64,000 bases of DNA from RPQJ01 sp963707145. Lineage in GTDB: Bacteria; Pseudomonadota; Gammaproteobacteria; Steroidobacterales; Steroidobacteraceae. Shown piece by piece: positions 24,733 to 34,243 of this stretch. The first letter of the stretch is position 1; the number at the start of each line of letters is the position of its first letter. Under the pieces are notes generated by a model. That model was not told the DNA's origin. It made no database searches and saw nothing but the letters and a program-made list of their open reading frames with translations. The stretch is taken from positions 124,001-188,000 of the forward strand of contig CAVPOQ010000003.1 in NCBI GenBank assembly GCA_963707145.1. The letters run 5' to 3'. The translations under genes and the position numbers were made by a program.

Positions 24733-25079
24733 TTCGGGCTCCTGCAGCAACGGCCGGCGACGCCTTCGCTGCGCAGCCCCGAGTTCTCAAGACAACGTCC
24801 GTTCAGGGTTCGATTCCTGCCATGCCCGCCCCACCGCAACGAACAGGGGCAGGTTCCTGATTGCGCCACGACGCCCGCGCCGGTGGACAGACTTCTTCAT
24901 GCAGGCGATCCGCAGGCATGAGCAGCGCGGAGCTGGATCGCCTTGCATTCGCGCCAAGGTTCGGCGCATAAGCCTAGCTCAGCGGGCAAGCAGGCGATCG
25001 CCCTCGAAGGCGGACCGCGAGGGCGGCGATGATCGCGCGGAGCCGTAACAGTCCGACAACAGAAGGCAGGGGGGATGTC
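24733..25079. other. Intergenic stretch with a tRNA 3'-end-like fragment
   Basis: About 350 bases without a credible gene. At 24805-24836 the text TCAGGGTTCGATTCCTGCC resembles a tRNA T-arm, and 13 bases (GGTTCGATTCCTG) equal those in the T-arm of tRNA-Leu at 23848-23862. No anticodon arm or acceptor partner can be folded upstream, so it is a fragment at best. With tRNA-Leu it would bracket the gene at 24082, but the match is too short to call an attachment site. Confidence 0.3.
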
Positions 25080-25574
25080 ATGAACAGGAATTCCGTATTG
25101 CGATCGGCATTTGTGACCAGGAGCGTCCTTGCGAGCGGTGTGTTGCTCGCCTTCTCCGGCGTGCGGGCAGCGGATGCCCAGGGCCTGGTGACCGGAAGCG
25201 CAAACACCGACGGCTTCTCGATCGTCGGCACGCTGCAGGCCAGCGCCAACGGTCGGGGCAAGGGCGACTTCACGGTCATCGTCCATCGGGACTCTGTCGA
25301 TGGGACCACGGTCGCCGCCGTCTGCCAGTACAAGCGTTTCACCGACGTCGTGATCAGCGGCAACGTCGCCACGTTCCGCAGCGTCGGCTCCTGCTACACG
25401 TTGACGAGCAGCGGCGCGCGTGTGCCGTTCACATCGGACAATAAATTCGGCATCGTCGACAAGGGCGAGCCCGGCGCGGGCACGGACAGCATCGACGTGA
25501 ATCTCGCCAGCGGCGGGGGCATCACGGTTCCGGGGAGCTTGCTGGTCGACGGGAACTTCATCGTCCGGCCCTGA
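25080..25574 (+). CDS. Hypothetical secreted protein, 164 residues
   Basis: Not recognised. ATG 25080 has a strong upstream purine run (AGGGGGGATGTC). The product has a signal peptide (RSVLASGVLLAFSGVRAADA, cleavage probably after ADA). The mature part of about 130 residues is beta-rich (GFSIVGTLQASANGRGKGDF onward) and holds two Cys residues (AVCQYK, GSCYTL) that could form a disulfide in the periplasm or outside the cell. No membrane anchor or sorting signal is visible. It stands alone, with about 150 bases to the convergent DUF885 gene. Confidence 0.75.
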   Translation: MNRNSVLRSAFVTRSVLASGVLLAFSGVRAADAQGLVTGSANTDGFSIVGTLQASANGRGKGDFTVIVHRDSVDGTTVAAVCQYKRFTDVVISGNVATFRSVGSCYTLTSSGARVPFTSDNKFGIVDKGEPGAGTDSIDVNLASGGGITVPGSLLVDGNFIVRP

Positions 25575-25727
25575 GGTTCCGTGACATCGCGGCAGCAGGC
25601 GGCGCCATCGCCCCCGACCAGAGCGTGTCTCGAATCGTGCCCGGGGATGTCGAGTCGGCGGCCTCGGTCAGTCCGACGCTCTCGAAACTCGGTAGAGTTC
25701 CGATCAATACCACGCCGGCCGTCGGCG

Positions 25728-27060
25728 TCAGGGACGCGGCTCGAGCGCCGTGCCCTCGACCAGTCCCGAGACCACCGGCGGCGACACGAGCAGTTCACGA
25801 AACGCCGCCCAGCGCCGGCCAGCGTCGTCGCCGCCAACCCGATCGACGTGCGCCCGCACGAGATCCTCCCCGAGGCGGTAGTTGACGATGTAGGAGCGGT
25901 ACCGTTCGAAGAACTCGAGGCTCTGCCGTGCCTCCTCCTCGGTGACGAACGTGAACTCACGCAGCCACGCGACGGTCTCGTCCGCGGTCCGCTGGCCGTC
26001 GAGATATGCGCGCGCCGCGTCGATCCGCGCGTAGGCGAGCGCCTCGGTGAGCTTGCGCACCCGTCCCTGCCGCTCGGCCAGCGACGGGTCGATGCCGGCG
26101 AGCGGGTAGAGCCGGTCGCGCTCCCACTGCCACAGCGAATCCCGCGGGAACACGAGTTGCACCCCGAAATTTGCCGTGCCTTCGGCCAGCAGTGACTGCG
26201 GCGAGAACAGCGGGTACACGGAATACTCGATCCAGCCGCGGCGTTTGAGCAGTTCCTGGTCGAGCAGCGAGTTGAGCACGTGGTGCCCTGGGTAGCCCTC
26301 GTGGCACATCGTGCCAGCCACCCCAGAGGCGTACACGGGAAGGTCGAGGTTAACCTCGATGAGACTGTGGAAATCGCCTTGATACCAGTTGTAGGCCGCC
26401 CAAGGCTTGTCCTTGACGTACTCCACCCGGAAGCTCTCGCCGTCGGGCATCGCGATGTGCGGTAGCGTGGCGCTGCGGCAGGTCTCCAGTCCGAGCGCCA
26501 TGGCGTCGCGCACCTTCGCGTCCGGCACGACCAGCAACTTTCGAAACGAGGCCATGCGCTCGCGGATCGACCCCTCGCCGGGCAGCGCAGCGTCGAGATC
26601 CTGCGCGACCGCCCGGTAGAACGCGTCGTCATGCCGCGGGGGCGCGACGCCGTAGATGCGCCGGGCCTCCTCGTCGAATGGCAGCCGCTCGCCACGCAGC
26701 ACCGCGAGCCTCGTGCGCACCGCGGCGACCTGCTCCGCGAGCGCCTGCACCCGCAGCGGCTGCCCGGCGTCCGCGGCGCGCGCCGACGCGAGACTGGCCT
26801 CGAGCACGCCCGCATCCTCGTCGAGCTGATGCCAGCGACCGCCGGTGCGCCTTCGCCTCGTCACGCCACGCGGGTGGTCCGTAGTAGGCGTCCACCATGT
26901 CCGGATCGTGTTCGCCGATCGCGAGCACGAGATGCACGTAACGCTCGGCCAGCGCGTCCAGTGACGCCGGCGCGATCGGTGCTCCGCCGAGCGCCGGCGA
27001 GCACACGGCGAACGTCGCGGTCAGCGTAGCGGTGGCGAGGGCTGCACGCAGCAGATGCAT
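25728..27060 (-). CDS. Secreted DUF885-type metallohydrolase (one frameshift)
   Basis: A DUF885-like protein of about 440 residues after correction. It starts at ATG 27060 with a signal peptide (MHLLRAALATATLTATFAVC). The putative zinc site is HEGYPGHH, and a downstream LLAEGTANFG fits the second conserved Glu of the family. Between about 26835 and 26865 the frame changes: the N-terminal part runs to DEAKAH, and the rest continues from RWHQLDEDAGVLEASL in another frame. Both sides read as normal protein, so a sequencing indel is likely. DUF885 proteins are thought to be peptidases; the substrate is unknown. It is divergent from nothing and convergent with the 25080 gene. Confidence 0.8.
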
Positions 27061-27168
27061 GAGATGACCCCGGCGGTCGGAAGGGGTGTCGCGCCAGTCT
27101 ACCGGCGGCCGCTCCCGCCGACACGGAGAGCCGCGCGGGGTGCCGTGCCCCGCGGCGCCCCGTGTCTT

Positions 27169-27945
27169 TCAGGCCACGCGCGTGTCGAGCGCGATCCCGG
27201 CGATTTCGTAGCCGCGGCGGAAATCCTGCACGTGGCGCGTCATCCACGACTCCGCCTCCGCGGCGTCGCCTTTGCGCAGTGCCTCGACGATGCAACGCTG
27301 CGCCACCACGATGCGCGAGCGGCCCTGCGGCACGCGGTCGATCATGCGTCGCAGCGACGGGACGAGCAGCCGCGTGACGGGCTGCATGGCGAGCATCAGC
27401 ACGCGGTTGCCGCTGGTCTCGGCGAGCCGCCCGAAGAAGCTCACGACGCCGGCCACCGCCGCCTCGGAACCGCGGGCCGTCTCGACCGTCACGGTGTCGA
27501 CCTCGAGCGCGGCGATCGCCGCGGGCGAGCCGTGCACGGCGGCGAGCGCCGCGGTGCGCGGCGCGACGGCGAGCATCGCCTCCCACAGCTCGATGAAGGT
27601 GACTTCGTCCAGTGTCAGCGCGCGGCTGACGCGCGAGGCCGTATCGGCGTGATCCGGCCGCGTGACGCGCAGCCGCTTCGCGCCGCTGTCGCGGCCGACC
27701 AGCCCGCCGCTCTCGAGCCGCCGCAGTGCTTCGCGCACCGTCGAGCGGTTCACGCCGAACTGTCGCGCGAGGTCGGTTTCGGTGGGCAGGGGATCGCCCG
27801 GCTGCAGGCGACGCTCGAGGATCTTCTGCTCGATCGCGGCCGCCACGCGGCCGTAGGCGGGCTGCGGCACCAACGGTTCGAATTCGACGGGCCCCTCGGC
27901 AGGGGGCGAGCGGCGGGCGGGGCGGGGGCGTACGGTCGCCGGCAT
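27169..27945 (-). CDS. GntR-family (FCD domain) transcriptional regulator
   Basis: 258 residues. An N-terminal winged helix has PTETDLARQFGVNRSTVREA and LRRLESGGLVGRDSG, and is followed by an FCD-type all-helical ligand domain (LTLDEVTFIELWEAMLAVAP onward). The start is ATG 27945. It is transcribed divergently from the isovaleryl-CoA dehydrogenase gene over 72 bases that contain a perfect palindrome (27961-27973). The arrangement suggests that it represses its own gene and the leucine catabolic operon, with an acyl-CoA or organic acid as inducer. Other leucine (liu) operons use a MerR-type LiuR, so this control differs. Confidence 0.9.
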   Translation of the reverse strand: MPATVRPRPARRSPPAEGPVEFEPLVPQPAYGRVAAAIEQKILERRLQPGDPLPTETDLARQFGVNRSTVREALRRLESGGLVGRDSGAKRLRVTRPDHADTASRVSRALTLDEVTFIELWEAMLAVAPRTAALAAVHGSPAAIAALEVDTVTVETARGSEAAVAGVVSFFGRLAETSGNRVLMLAMQPVTRLLVPSLRRMIDRVPQGRSRIVVAQRCIVEALRKGDAAEAESWMTRHVQDFRRGYEIAGIALDTRVA

Positions 27946-27976
27946 TTGACGAATCCTCCGATTGTCCGACAATATA
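27946..27976 (+). promoter_or_regulatory. Operator palindrome inside the catabolic operon promoter
   Basis: ATTGTCCGACAAT (27961-27973) is a perfect palindrome around a central C. It overlaps the spacer and -10 region of a putative rightward promoter: TTGACG at 27946-27951 and an AT-rich CAATAT at 27970-27975, 18 bases apart. FCD-type GntR regulators bind short palindromes of this kind (TTGTC-N-GACAA form). Repression by promoter occlusion is inferred. Confidence 0.7.
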
Positions 27977-28017
27977 CGCTGACAGGCCCCGGGGCAAGCA
28001 GTGGCAAGGAGCGGACC

Positions 28018-29176
28018 GTGTACGACTTCGATTTCGGCCTCGGCGAGGACATCGACCTGTTGCGCCAGACCCTGCGCTCCTTCGCCGAAGCCGAGATCGC
28101 GCCGCGCGCCGCCGAGATCGATCGCAGCAACCAGTTTCCGCGCGACCTGTGGCCGCGCCTCGGCGAACTCGGGCTGCTTGGCGTGACCGTCGAGCCGGAG
28201 TGGGGCGGGGCCGGGCTCGGCTACCTGGCGCACGTGGTCGCGATGGAGGAACTGAGCCGCGCCTCCGGCTCCATCGGGCTCTCCTACGGCGCGCACTCCA
28301 ATCTCTGCGTCAACCAGTTGCGCCGCTGGGGTACGGACGCGCAGAAGCGCCGCTACCTCCCGAAACTCGTCAGCGGCGAGCACGTCGGCGCCCTCGCGAT
28401 GAGCGAGCCCGGTGCCGGCTCCGACGTGATGGGCATGCGCACTACGCGCCACGCGCCGGGGCGACCGCTGGATCCTCAACGGCAACAAGATGTGGATCAC
28501 CAACGGTCCGACCGCGGACGTGCTGGTGGTCTATGCCAGGGTGGACGCCTCCGCCGGCACGCCCGGCGTCACTGCCTTCCTGATCGAGCGCGGCTTCAAG
28601 GGCTTCTCGACCGCCCAGAAGCTCGACAAACTCGGCATGCGCGGCTCCGACACGTGCGAACTCGTGTTCGAGGACTGCGAGGTACCGGCCGAGAACGTGA
28701 TGGGCCCGATCGGCGGCGGCGCCAAGGTGCTCATGAGCGGGCTCGACTACGAGCGCGTGGTGCTCTCCGGCGGACCGCTCGGCCTCATGCGCGCGAGCCT
28801 CGATCTGGTGCTGCCCTACGTGCACGATCGCAAGCAGTTCGGCCAGCCGATCGGCAGCTTCCAGCTCATGCAGGGCAAGATCGCCGACATGTACGCCACG
28901 ACGAGCGCCTGCCGCGCGTACGTCTACTCGGTCGCGCAGGCCTGCGACCGCGGGCGCACCACCCGCATCGACGCCGCGGGCTGCATCCTCTACGCGTCGG
29001 AGGCCGCGACCCGGGTCGCGCTCGAGGCGATCCAGGCGCTCGGCGGCAACGGCTACATCAACGACTTCCCGGCGGGCCGACTCCTGCGCGACGCCAAGCT
29101 CTACGAGATCGGCGCCGGCACCAGCGAGATCCGCCGCATGCTGATCGGCCGCGAGCTGTTCGCGGCGACCGCCTGA
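28018..29176 (+). CDS. ivd: Isovaleryl-CoA dehydrogenase (one frameshift)
   Basis: FAD-dependent oxidation of isovaleryl-CoA to 3-methylcrotonyl-CoA in leucine breakdown. The start is GTG 28018 with AAGGAG seven bases upstream. Acyl-CoA dehydrogenase signatures are AMSEPGAGSDVMGM and, near the end, QALGGNGYINDFPAGRLLRD. The catalytic-Glu region of IVD (GLSYGAHSNLCVNQL) supports this substrate over others. At about 28450-28465 one extra base breaks the frame between GMRTT and DRWILNGNKMWITNGP; the rest reads through to 29176. Corrected length is about 385 residues. It is the first gene of a five-gene operon opposite the GntR regulator. Confidence 0.92.
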
Positions 29177-29186
29177 GGAGCGCACC

Positions 29187-29648
29187 ATGGCGATGGGCGG
29201 CCTGTACTACGAGGAGTTCAGCGTCGGCATGCGCTTCGAGCACGTGCTGCGCCGGACGGTCACCGAGTCGGACAACCTGTTGTTCAGCGCGCTCACCCAC
29301 AATCCGGCGGCCCTGCACCTCGACGAGGAGTACATGAAGGGTACCGAATTCGGCAGTCGTATCGTGAATAGCTGCTTCACGCTCAGCCTGATGGTCGGCG
29401 TGTCGGTGGCCGATACCACGCTCGGCACCACGATCGCGAACCTCGGCTGGGACGAGGTGCGCTTCCCGAAGCCCGTCTATCCGGGCGACACGCTGCGGAC
29501 CGAGACCGTCGTGCACGAGATGCGCGAGAGCCGCTCGCGCCCGGACGCAGGCATCGTGGTGTTCGTGCACCGCTGCTGCAACCAGCGCAACGAGGAAGTG
29601 GCCGTCTGCAAGCGCACCGCACTGATGAAACGCCGGGCCGCAGCGTGA
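29187..29648 (+). CDS. MaoC-family enoyl-CoA hydratase
   Basis: 153-residue single hot-dog protein. The start region MAMGGLYYEEFSVGMRFEHV and the hydratase-2 region SALTHNPAALHLDEEYMKGT are typical of small MaoC proteins. In M. tuberculosis the equivalent (Rv2499c) sits beside fadE19 and citE in the leucine cluster; here too it follows the acyl-CoA dehydrogenase by 10 bases and overlaps the CitE-like gene by 4 (GTGA). A likely role is hydration of 3-methylglutaconyl-CoA to HMG-CoA, or of mesaconyl- or itaconyl-CoA. The choice is inference. Confidence 0.85.
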   Translation: MAMGGLYYEEFSVGMRFEHVLRRTVTESDNLLFSALTHNPAALHLDEEYMKGTEFGSRIVNSCFTLSLMVGVSVADTTLGTTIANLGWDEVRFPKPVYPGDTLRTETVVHEMRESRSRPDAGIVVFVHRCCNQRNEEVAVCKRTALMKRRAAA

Positions 29649-30520
29649 CTCGCCCGATGCGCACCATGCTGTTCGTGCCGGGCGACCGGCCGGAGCGCTT
29701 CGGCAAGGCCGCCGCGAGCGGCGCCGACGCGGTGATCCTCGATCTCGAGGACGCCGTCACGCCGCAGCGGCGCCCGGACGCACGCGAGGCCATTGCGGAC
29801 TGGCTCGCGGGCACGGCGCGCACGGTGCCCACCTGGGTGCGCATCAATCCCGTTGCCAGCGGGGACGCGCTCGCCGACCTCGCGGCGGTGATCGCCGCGC
29901 GCCCCGACGGCATCGTGCTGCCCAAGGCCCGCGACGGTGCGGACGTACACCGCGCGGACCACTGGCTCGAGGCGCTCGAGGCACGCTGCGGATTTCCGCA
30001 AGGCGGCATCGGCCTGCTGCCGCTGATCACCGAAAGTGCCGGCGCGCTGCTGAATGCCGCCTCGTTCGCGCGTCTTCCGGCACGCGTGACCGGGCTCACC
30101 TGGGGCGCCGAGGATCTCGCCGCCGACGTCGGCGCGAGCGCCAACCGGACTGCCGACGGCGAGTTCGAGTTCACCTATGCGCTGGCGCGCTCGTGCTGCC
30201 TGCTTGCAGCCGCTGCGGCCGGCGTCGCGGCGTTCGACACGATCGACACGGAATTCCGCGACCTGGCCGCGGTCGAGCGACGCGCGCGCGCCTCGCGGCG
30301 CCAGGGGTTCGTGGGCAAGCTCGCGATCCACCCGGCGCAGGTGGCGCCGATCCACGCGGCCTTCAGCCCGACCGTCGCGGAAGCGGACTGGGCCGAGCGC
30401 GTGCTCGCGGCGTTCGCGGCCGCCCCGGGCGCGGGAGCGGTGTCCTTCGAAGGCGGCATGCTCGACAGGCCGCACCTGCGCCAGGCCGAGCGCATCCTCG
30501 CGGCGGCGCGCCGCGGCTGA
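29645..30520 (+). CDS. CitE-like (HpcH/HpaI) beta-hydroxyacyl-CoA lyase
   Basis: 291-residue TIM-barrel CoA lyase. The N-terminal MRTMLFVPGDRPERFGKAAA and ADAVILDLEDAVTP with the metal-binding Asp/Glu, plus GLTWGAEDLAADVG, place it with CitE-like lyases. No citrate lyase partner genes are present, so it acts as a stand-alone enzyme: HMG-CoA or citramalyl-CoA lyase, as for M. tuberculosis Rv2498c. In this operon it would cleave HMG-CoA to acetyl-CoA and acetoacetate, replacing the usual HMGL-type lyase. The start is GTG 29645 overlapping the MaoC stop. Confidence 0.87.
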   Translation: MTRPMRTMLFVPGDRPERFGKAAASGADAVILDLEDAVTPQRRPDAREAIADWLAGTARTVPTWVRINPVASGDALADLAAVIAARPDGIVLPKARDGADVHRADHWLEALEARCGFPQGGIGLLPLITESAGALLNAASFARLPARVTGLTWGAEDLAADVGASANRTADGEFEFTYALARSCCLLAAAAAGVAAFDTIDTEFRDLAAVERRARASRRQGFVGKLAIHPAQVAPIHAAFSPTVAEADWAERVLAAFAAAPGAGAVSFEGGMLDRPHLRQAERILAAARRG

Positions 30521-30536
30521 CCTGGAGATCCACCCC

Positions 30537-32144
30537 GTGAGCGTCATCCAGACCCGCATCGGCCGCTCCAGCCCCGACTTCGCGGCGAACGCCGAGGTGA
30601 ACCGCCGCCTGGCGTCGGAGCTGCGCGAACTGGTGGCGAAGATCTCCGCCGGCGGCTCGAGCGCCGCACGCCAGCAGCACGAGTCGCGCGGCAAGATGTT
30701 CGTGCGCGATCGCATCGACCGCCTGCTCGACCCGGGCTCGCCGTTCCTCGAAGTCGCACAGCTCGCGGGCCACGAGCTCTACGGCGACTGGATCCCGGCC
30801 GGCGGCGTCGTGGCGGGAATCGGTCGCGTCAGCGGGATCGAGTGCATGATCGTCGCGAACGACGCGACGGTGAAGGGCGGTACCTATTACCCGATCACGG
30901 TGCGCAAGCACCTGCGCGCGCAGGACATCGCGCTCGAGAACCGGCTGCCCTGCATCTACCTCGTGGACTCGGGCGGCGCCTTCCTGCCGCGTCAGGACGA
31001 CGTATTCCCGGACCGCGAGCATTTCGGACGGATCTTCTACAACCAGGCGCAGATGTCGGCGCTCGGCATCCCGCAGCTCGCGGTCGTGATGGGCTCGTGC
31101 ACCGCGGGCGGCGCCTACGTGCCCGCGATGTGCGACGAGGCGATCATCGTGCGCGAGCAGGGGACGATCTTCCTCGGCGGCCCGCCGCTGGTGCAGGCCG
31201 CGACCGGTGAGCGCGTCGACGCCGAGACGCTCGGTGGCGGCGACGTGCACGCGCGGCAGTCGGGCGTCGTCGACCACCTCGCCGACAACGACGCCCACGC
31301 CCTGTGGCTGGCTCGCCGGCTGGTCGCGCATCTCAACCGCGCGGGCGCGCAGCCGCCGACGGCGGTCGAGCGCTCACCGCGTCACGCCGCCGAGGAGCTC
31401 TACGGCGTCGTGCCGCGCGACACGCGCCATCCCTACGACGTGCGCGAGGTGATCGCGCGGATCGTCGACGGCTCGGAGCTCGACGAGTTCAAGGCGCTCT
31501 ACGGCACGACGCTGGTCTGCGGCTTTGCGCGCATCGGCGGCTACCCGGTCGGCATCGTCGCGAACAACGGCGTGCTGTTCTCGGAGTCGGCTCTCAAGGG
31601 AGCGCACTTCGTCGAGTTGTGCAACCGGCGGCGCGTGCCGCTGCTGTTCCTGCAGAACATCACGGGCTTCATGGTGGGACGCAAGTACGAGGCGGGCGGC
31701 ATCGCGCGCGACGGCGCCAAGATGGTGACGGCCGTGGCCTGCGCCTCGGTGCCGAAGCTCACCGTGATCATCGGCGGTTCGTTCGGCGCGGGAACTACGC
31801 CATGTGCGGCCGGGCCTACGGCGGCCGGTTCCTCTGGACGTGGCCCAATGCGCGCATCTCGGTGATGGGCGGGGAGCAGGCCGCCACGGTGCTCTCGATC
31901 GTCAAGCGCGAGGGCCTGCAGCGCCGCGCGCGAGCAGTGGTCCGAGGCGGAGGAGGCCGAGTTCCGCGCGCAGATCCGCGGCCAGTACGAGACGCAGGGC
32001 CACCCGTACTACGCGAGCGCGCGATTGTGGGACGACGGCGTGATCGACCCGGCGGACACCCGCGAGGTGCTCAAGCTCGCGCTCGCCGCTGCCACCTGTC
32101 GGCCGGACGACGGCGAGTCGCCCTACGGCATCTTCCGCATGTGA
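30537..32144 (+). CDS. liuB: Methylcrotonyl-CoA carboxylase, carboxyltransferase subunit (two frameshifts)
   Basis: Beta subunit that transfers carboxyl from biotin to 3-methylcrotonyl-CoA. About 535 residues from GTG 30537. Acyl-CoA carboxyltransferase motifs are LPCIYLVDSGGAFLPRQ, GSCTAGGAYVPAMCDE and the MCC-specific LFLQNITGFMVGRKYEAGGI. Two indels cancel out: a missing base near 31793 (GSFGAG then NYAMCGRAYGGRFLWTWP in another frame) and an extra base near 31921 in a CGCGCGCG run, after which the original frame resumes (EQWSEAEEAEFRAQIRG) to the end SPYGIFRM. Such compensation points to sequencing error. The biotin subunit follows after 10 bases. Confidence 0.92.
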
Positions 32145-32154
32145 GGCGACCATC

Positions 32155-34153
32155 GTGCTCGAGAGCCTGCTGATCGCGAACCGCGGCGAGATCGCCTGCC
32201 GCATCATCCGCACCGCGCGACGCCTCGGCGTGCGCACCGTCGCCGTCCACTCGGAGGCGGATCGCGGCGCCCTGCACGCGCGCCTGGCCGACGAGGCGAT
32301 CGAGATCGGTCCGGCGGAGGCGCGCCTGAGCTACCTCGACATGGACCGCATCCTGCGCGCCGCGCGTGATACGCGCGCCACGGCGATCCACCCCGGCTAC
32401 GGCTTCCTGTCGGAGAACGCGACCTTCGCACGCGCCTGTGCCGACGCCGGCGTCGTGTTCGTCGGTCCGCCGGTCGTTGCGATCGAGCGGATGGGCTCGA
32501 AGAGCGAGGCGCGACTGCTGATGGCCGCGGCCGGCGTGCCCGTGCTGCCGGGCTACGACGGCGAGGACCAGACCGACGGCGTGCTCGAGGCGGAGGCGGC
32601 CCGGCTCGGATTCCCGCTGCTGGTGAAGCCGACCGCGGGTGGCGGCGGCAAGGGCATGCGGGTCGTGCGTGCCGCCGGCGAACTGGCTGCGGCGCTCGCG
32701 GGCGCGCGCCGCGAGGCCGCCAAGGCATTTGGCGACCCGCGTCTGCTGCTGGAGCGCTTCGTCGAGAAGGGCCGGCACGTCGAGATCCAGGTGTTCGCCG
32801 ACCGCCACGGCGATACCGTGCACCTGTTCGAGCGCGACTGCTCCCTGCAGCGTCGCCACCAGAAGGTCATCGAGGAGGCGCCGGCGCCGGGCCTCGATCA
32901 CGCGACGCGCGAGGCGATGGGCGCAGGCGGCCGTCGCGGCGGCGCGTGCCGTGGGCTACGTCGGCGCCGGCACGGTCGAGTTCCTCTACGACGGCGGCAG
33001 CTTCTACTTCCTCGAGATGAACACCCGGCTGCAGGTGGAGCACCCGGTCACCGAGATGATCACCGGGCTCGACCTGGTCGAATGGCAGCTGCGCGTCGCC
33101 GACGGCGAGCGGCTGCCGTTGTCGCAGGCGCAGGTGACGCAGCGCGGCCACGCGGTCGAGGCGCGGCTGTATGCGGAGGACCCCGAGCGCGGCTTCCTGC
33201 CCTCCACGGGCCGGATCGCACGACTGCGCTTCCCCGCCGAGCACGGGCACCTGCGCGTGGACGCCGGCGTGCGGCGAGGGCGACGAGGTCACCATCCACT
33301 ACGACCCGATGATCGCCAAGCTGATCGCCTGGGGCACCGACCGTCTCGAGGCGCTCGACCGCCTCCGGCGCGCGCTCGAGGCGACCGACGTGGACGGCGT
33401 GCGCACCAACGCGCGCTTCCTCTGGGAGATCCTCGGCGACGAAGCCGTTCGCGCAGGCGACTTGAGCACGCGCCTGCTCGAGCGCCGCCTGGCGCCGAGC
33501 GGCGCCGGCGAGGCCGAGCGGACGGCCGCGTGGGCGATCGCGGCCGCCGGTGGGCGCCAGCCACGCGCCCGGCGAGCGGGGACACCGCGTGGAGCGGCCA
33601 CGGCGGGTTCAGGTTGAACGCCCCGCCCACGATGCGACTCGCGCTGCGGCTCGGCGAGGAGCAGCACTGGCTGCGGATCGCGTCCCGCCGGGCCGGACCT
33701 GCAGGTCGAAATCGGCGGTCGCACGCACCTGATCGAGTCGCCCGGATTGCCGAGGGGAGGGACTCCGGCCGTCTCGACGGCCGTCCGTTCGAGGCCCGGA
33801 TCGACGACGGCGAGGACGGATTCGCGCTGCGGCGCGAGTGCCTGCGCTTCGACTTCGTCGAGGACACCGGCGCCGAAAGCCACGCCTCGGCGGAACACGA
33901 GGGCCACCTGCGCTCGCCGATGCCCGGACAGGTGCTGGACGTCCGCACGCGGCCCGGCGATCGCGTCGACGCCGGTGCCGTACTGGTCGTGCTCGAGGCA
34001 ATGAAGATGGAGCATTCCCTCAGCGCGCCCTGGGCTGGAACGGTTGCCGCAGTTGCGGTCAAGCCCGGTGATCGCGTAGAGGAGGGCGTCGAACTCGTGG
34101 TGCTCGAGCCGCTGGAGGCCCCTTCGCTACGGCAACCCGAAGGCACGGAATGA
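32155..34153 (+). CDS. liuD: Methylcrotonyl-CoA carboxylase, biotin carboxylase/carrier subunit (five frameshifts)
   Basis: Alpha subunit with biotin carboxylase domain (LLIANRGEIACRIIRTARRL, KPTAGGGGKGMRVV, EMNTRLQVEHPVTEMITG) and C-terminal biotinyl domain with the acceptor Lys in VLEAMKMEH. The start is GTG 32155. Five single-base indels break it: extra G in GGG near 32925, extra G near 33276, a missing base between 33545 and 33580, an extra base before 33692, and a missing base in GGGGAGGG near 33760. Reading across them gives about 665 continuous residues with no lost motif. Either the gene is badly sequenced here or it is a very recent pseudogene. Confidence 0.9.
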
Positions 34154-34243
34154 TTGTCGTTTTGCTAGACTTCGCGCCCACTTAGTCGCCGCGCGGGCCG
34201 TGTTCCGGGCGACTTTCCCGGATCAGCTTTGCGCGGAGGACGG

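Noticed and set aside
24790..24840. A fourth tRNA gene near 24.8 kb
   Set aside because: Only a T-arm-like piece is present; no anticodon arm or acceptor stem pairs.
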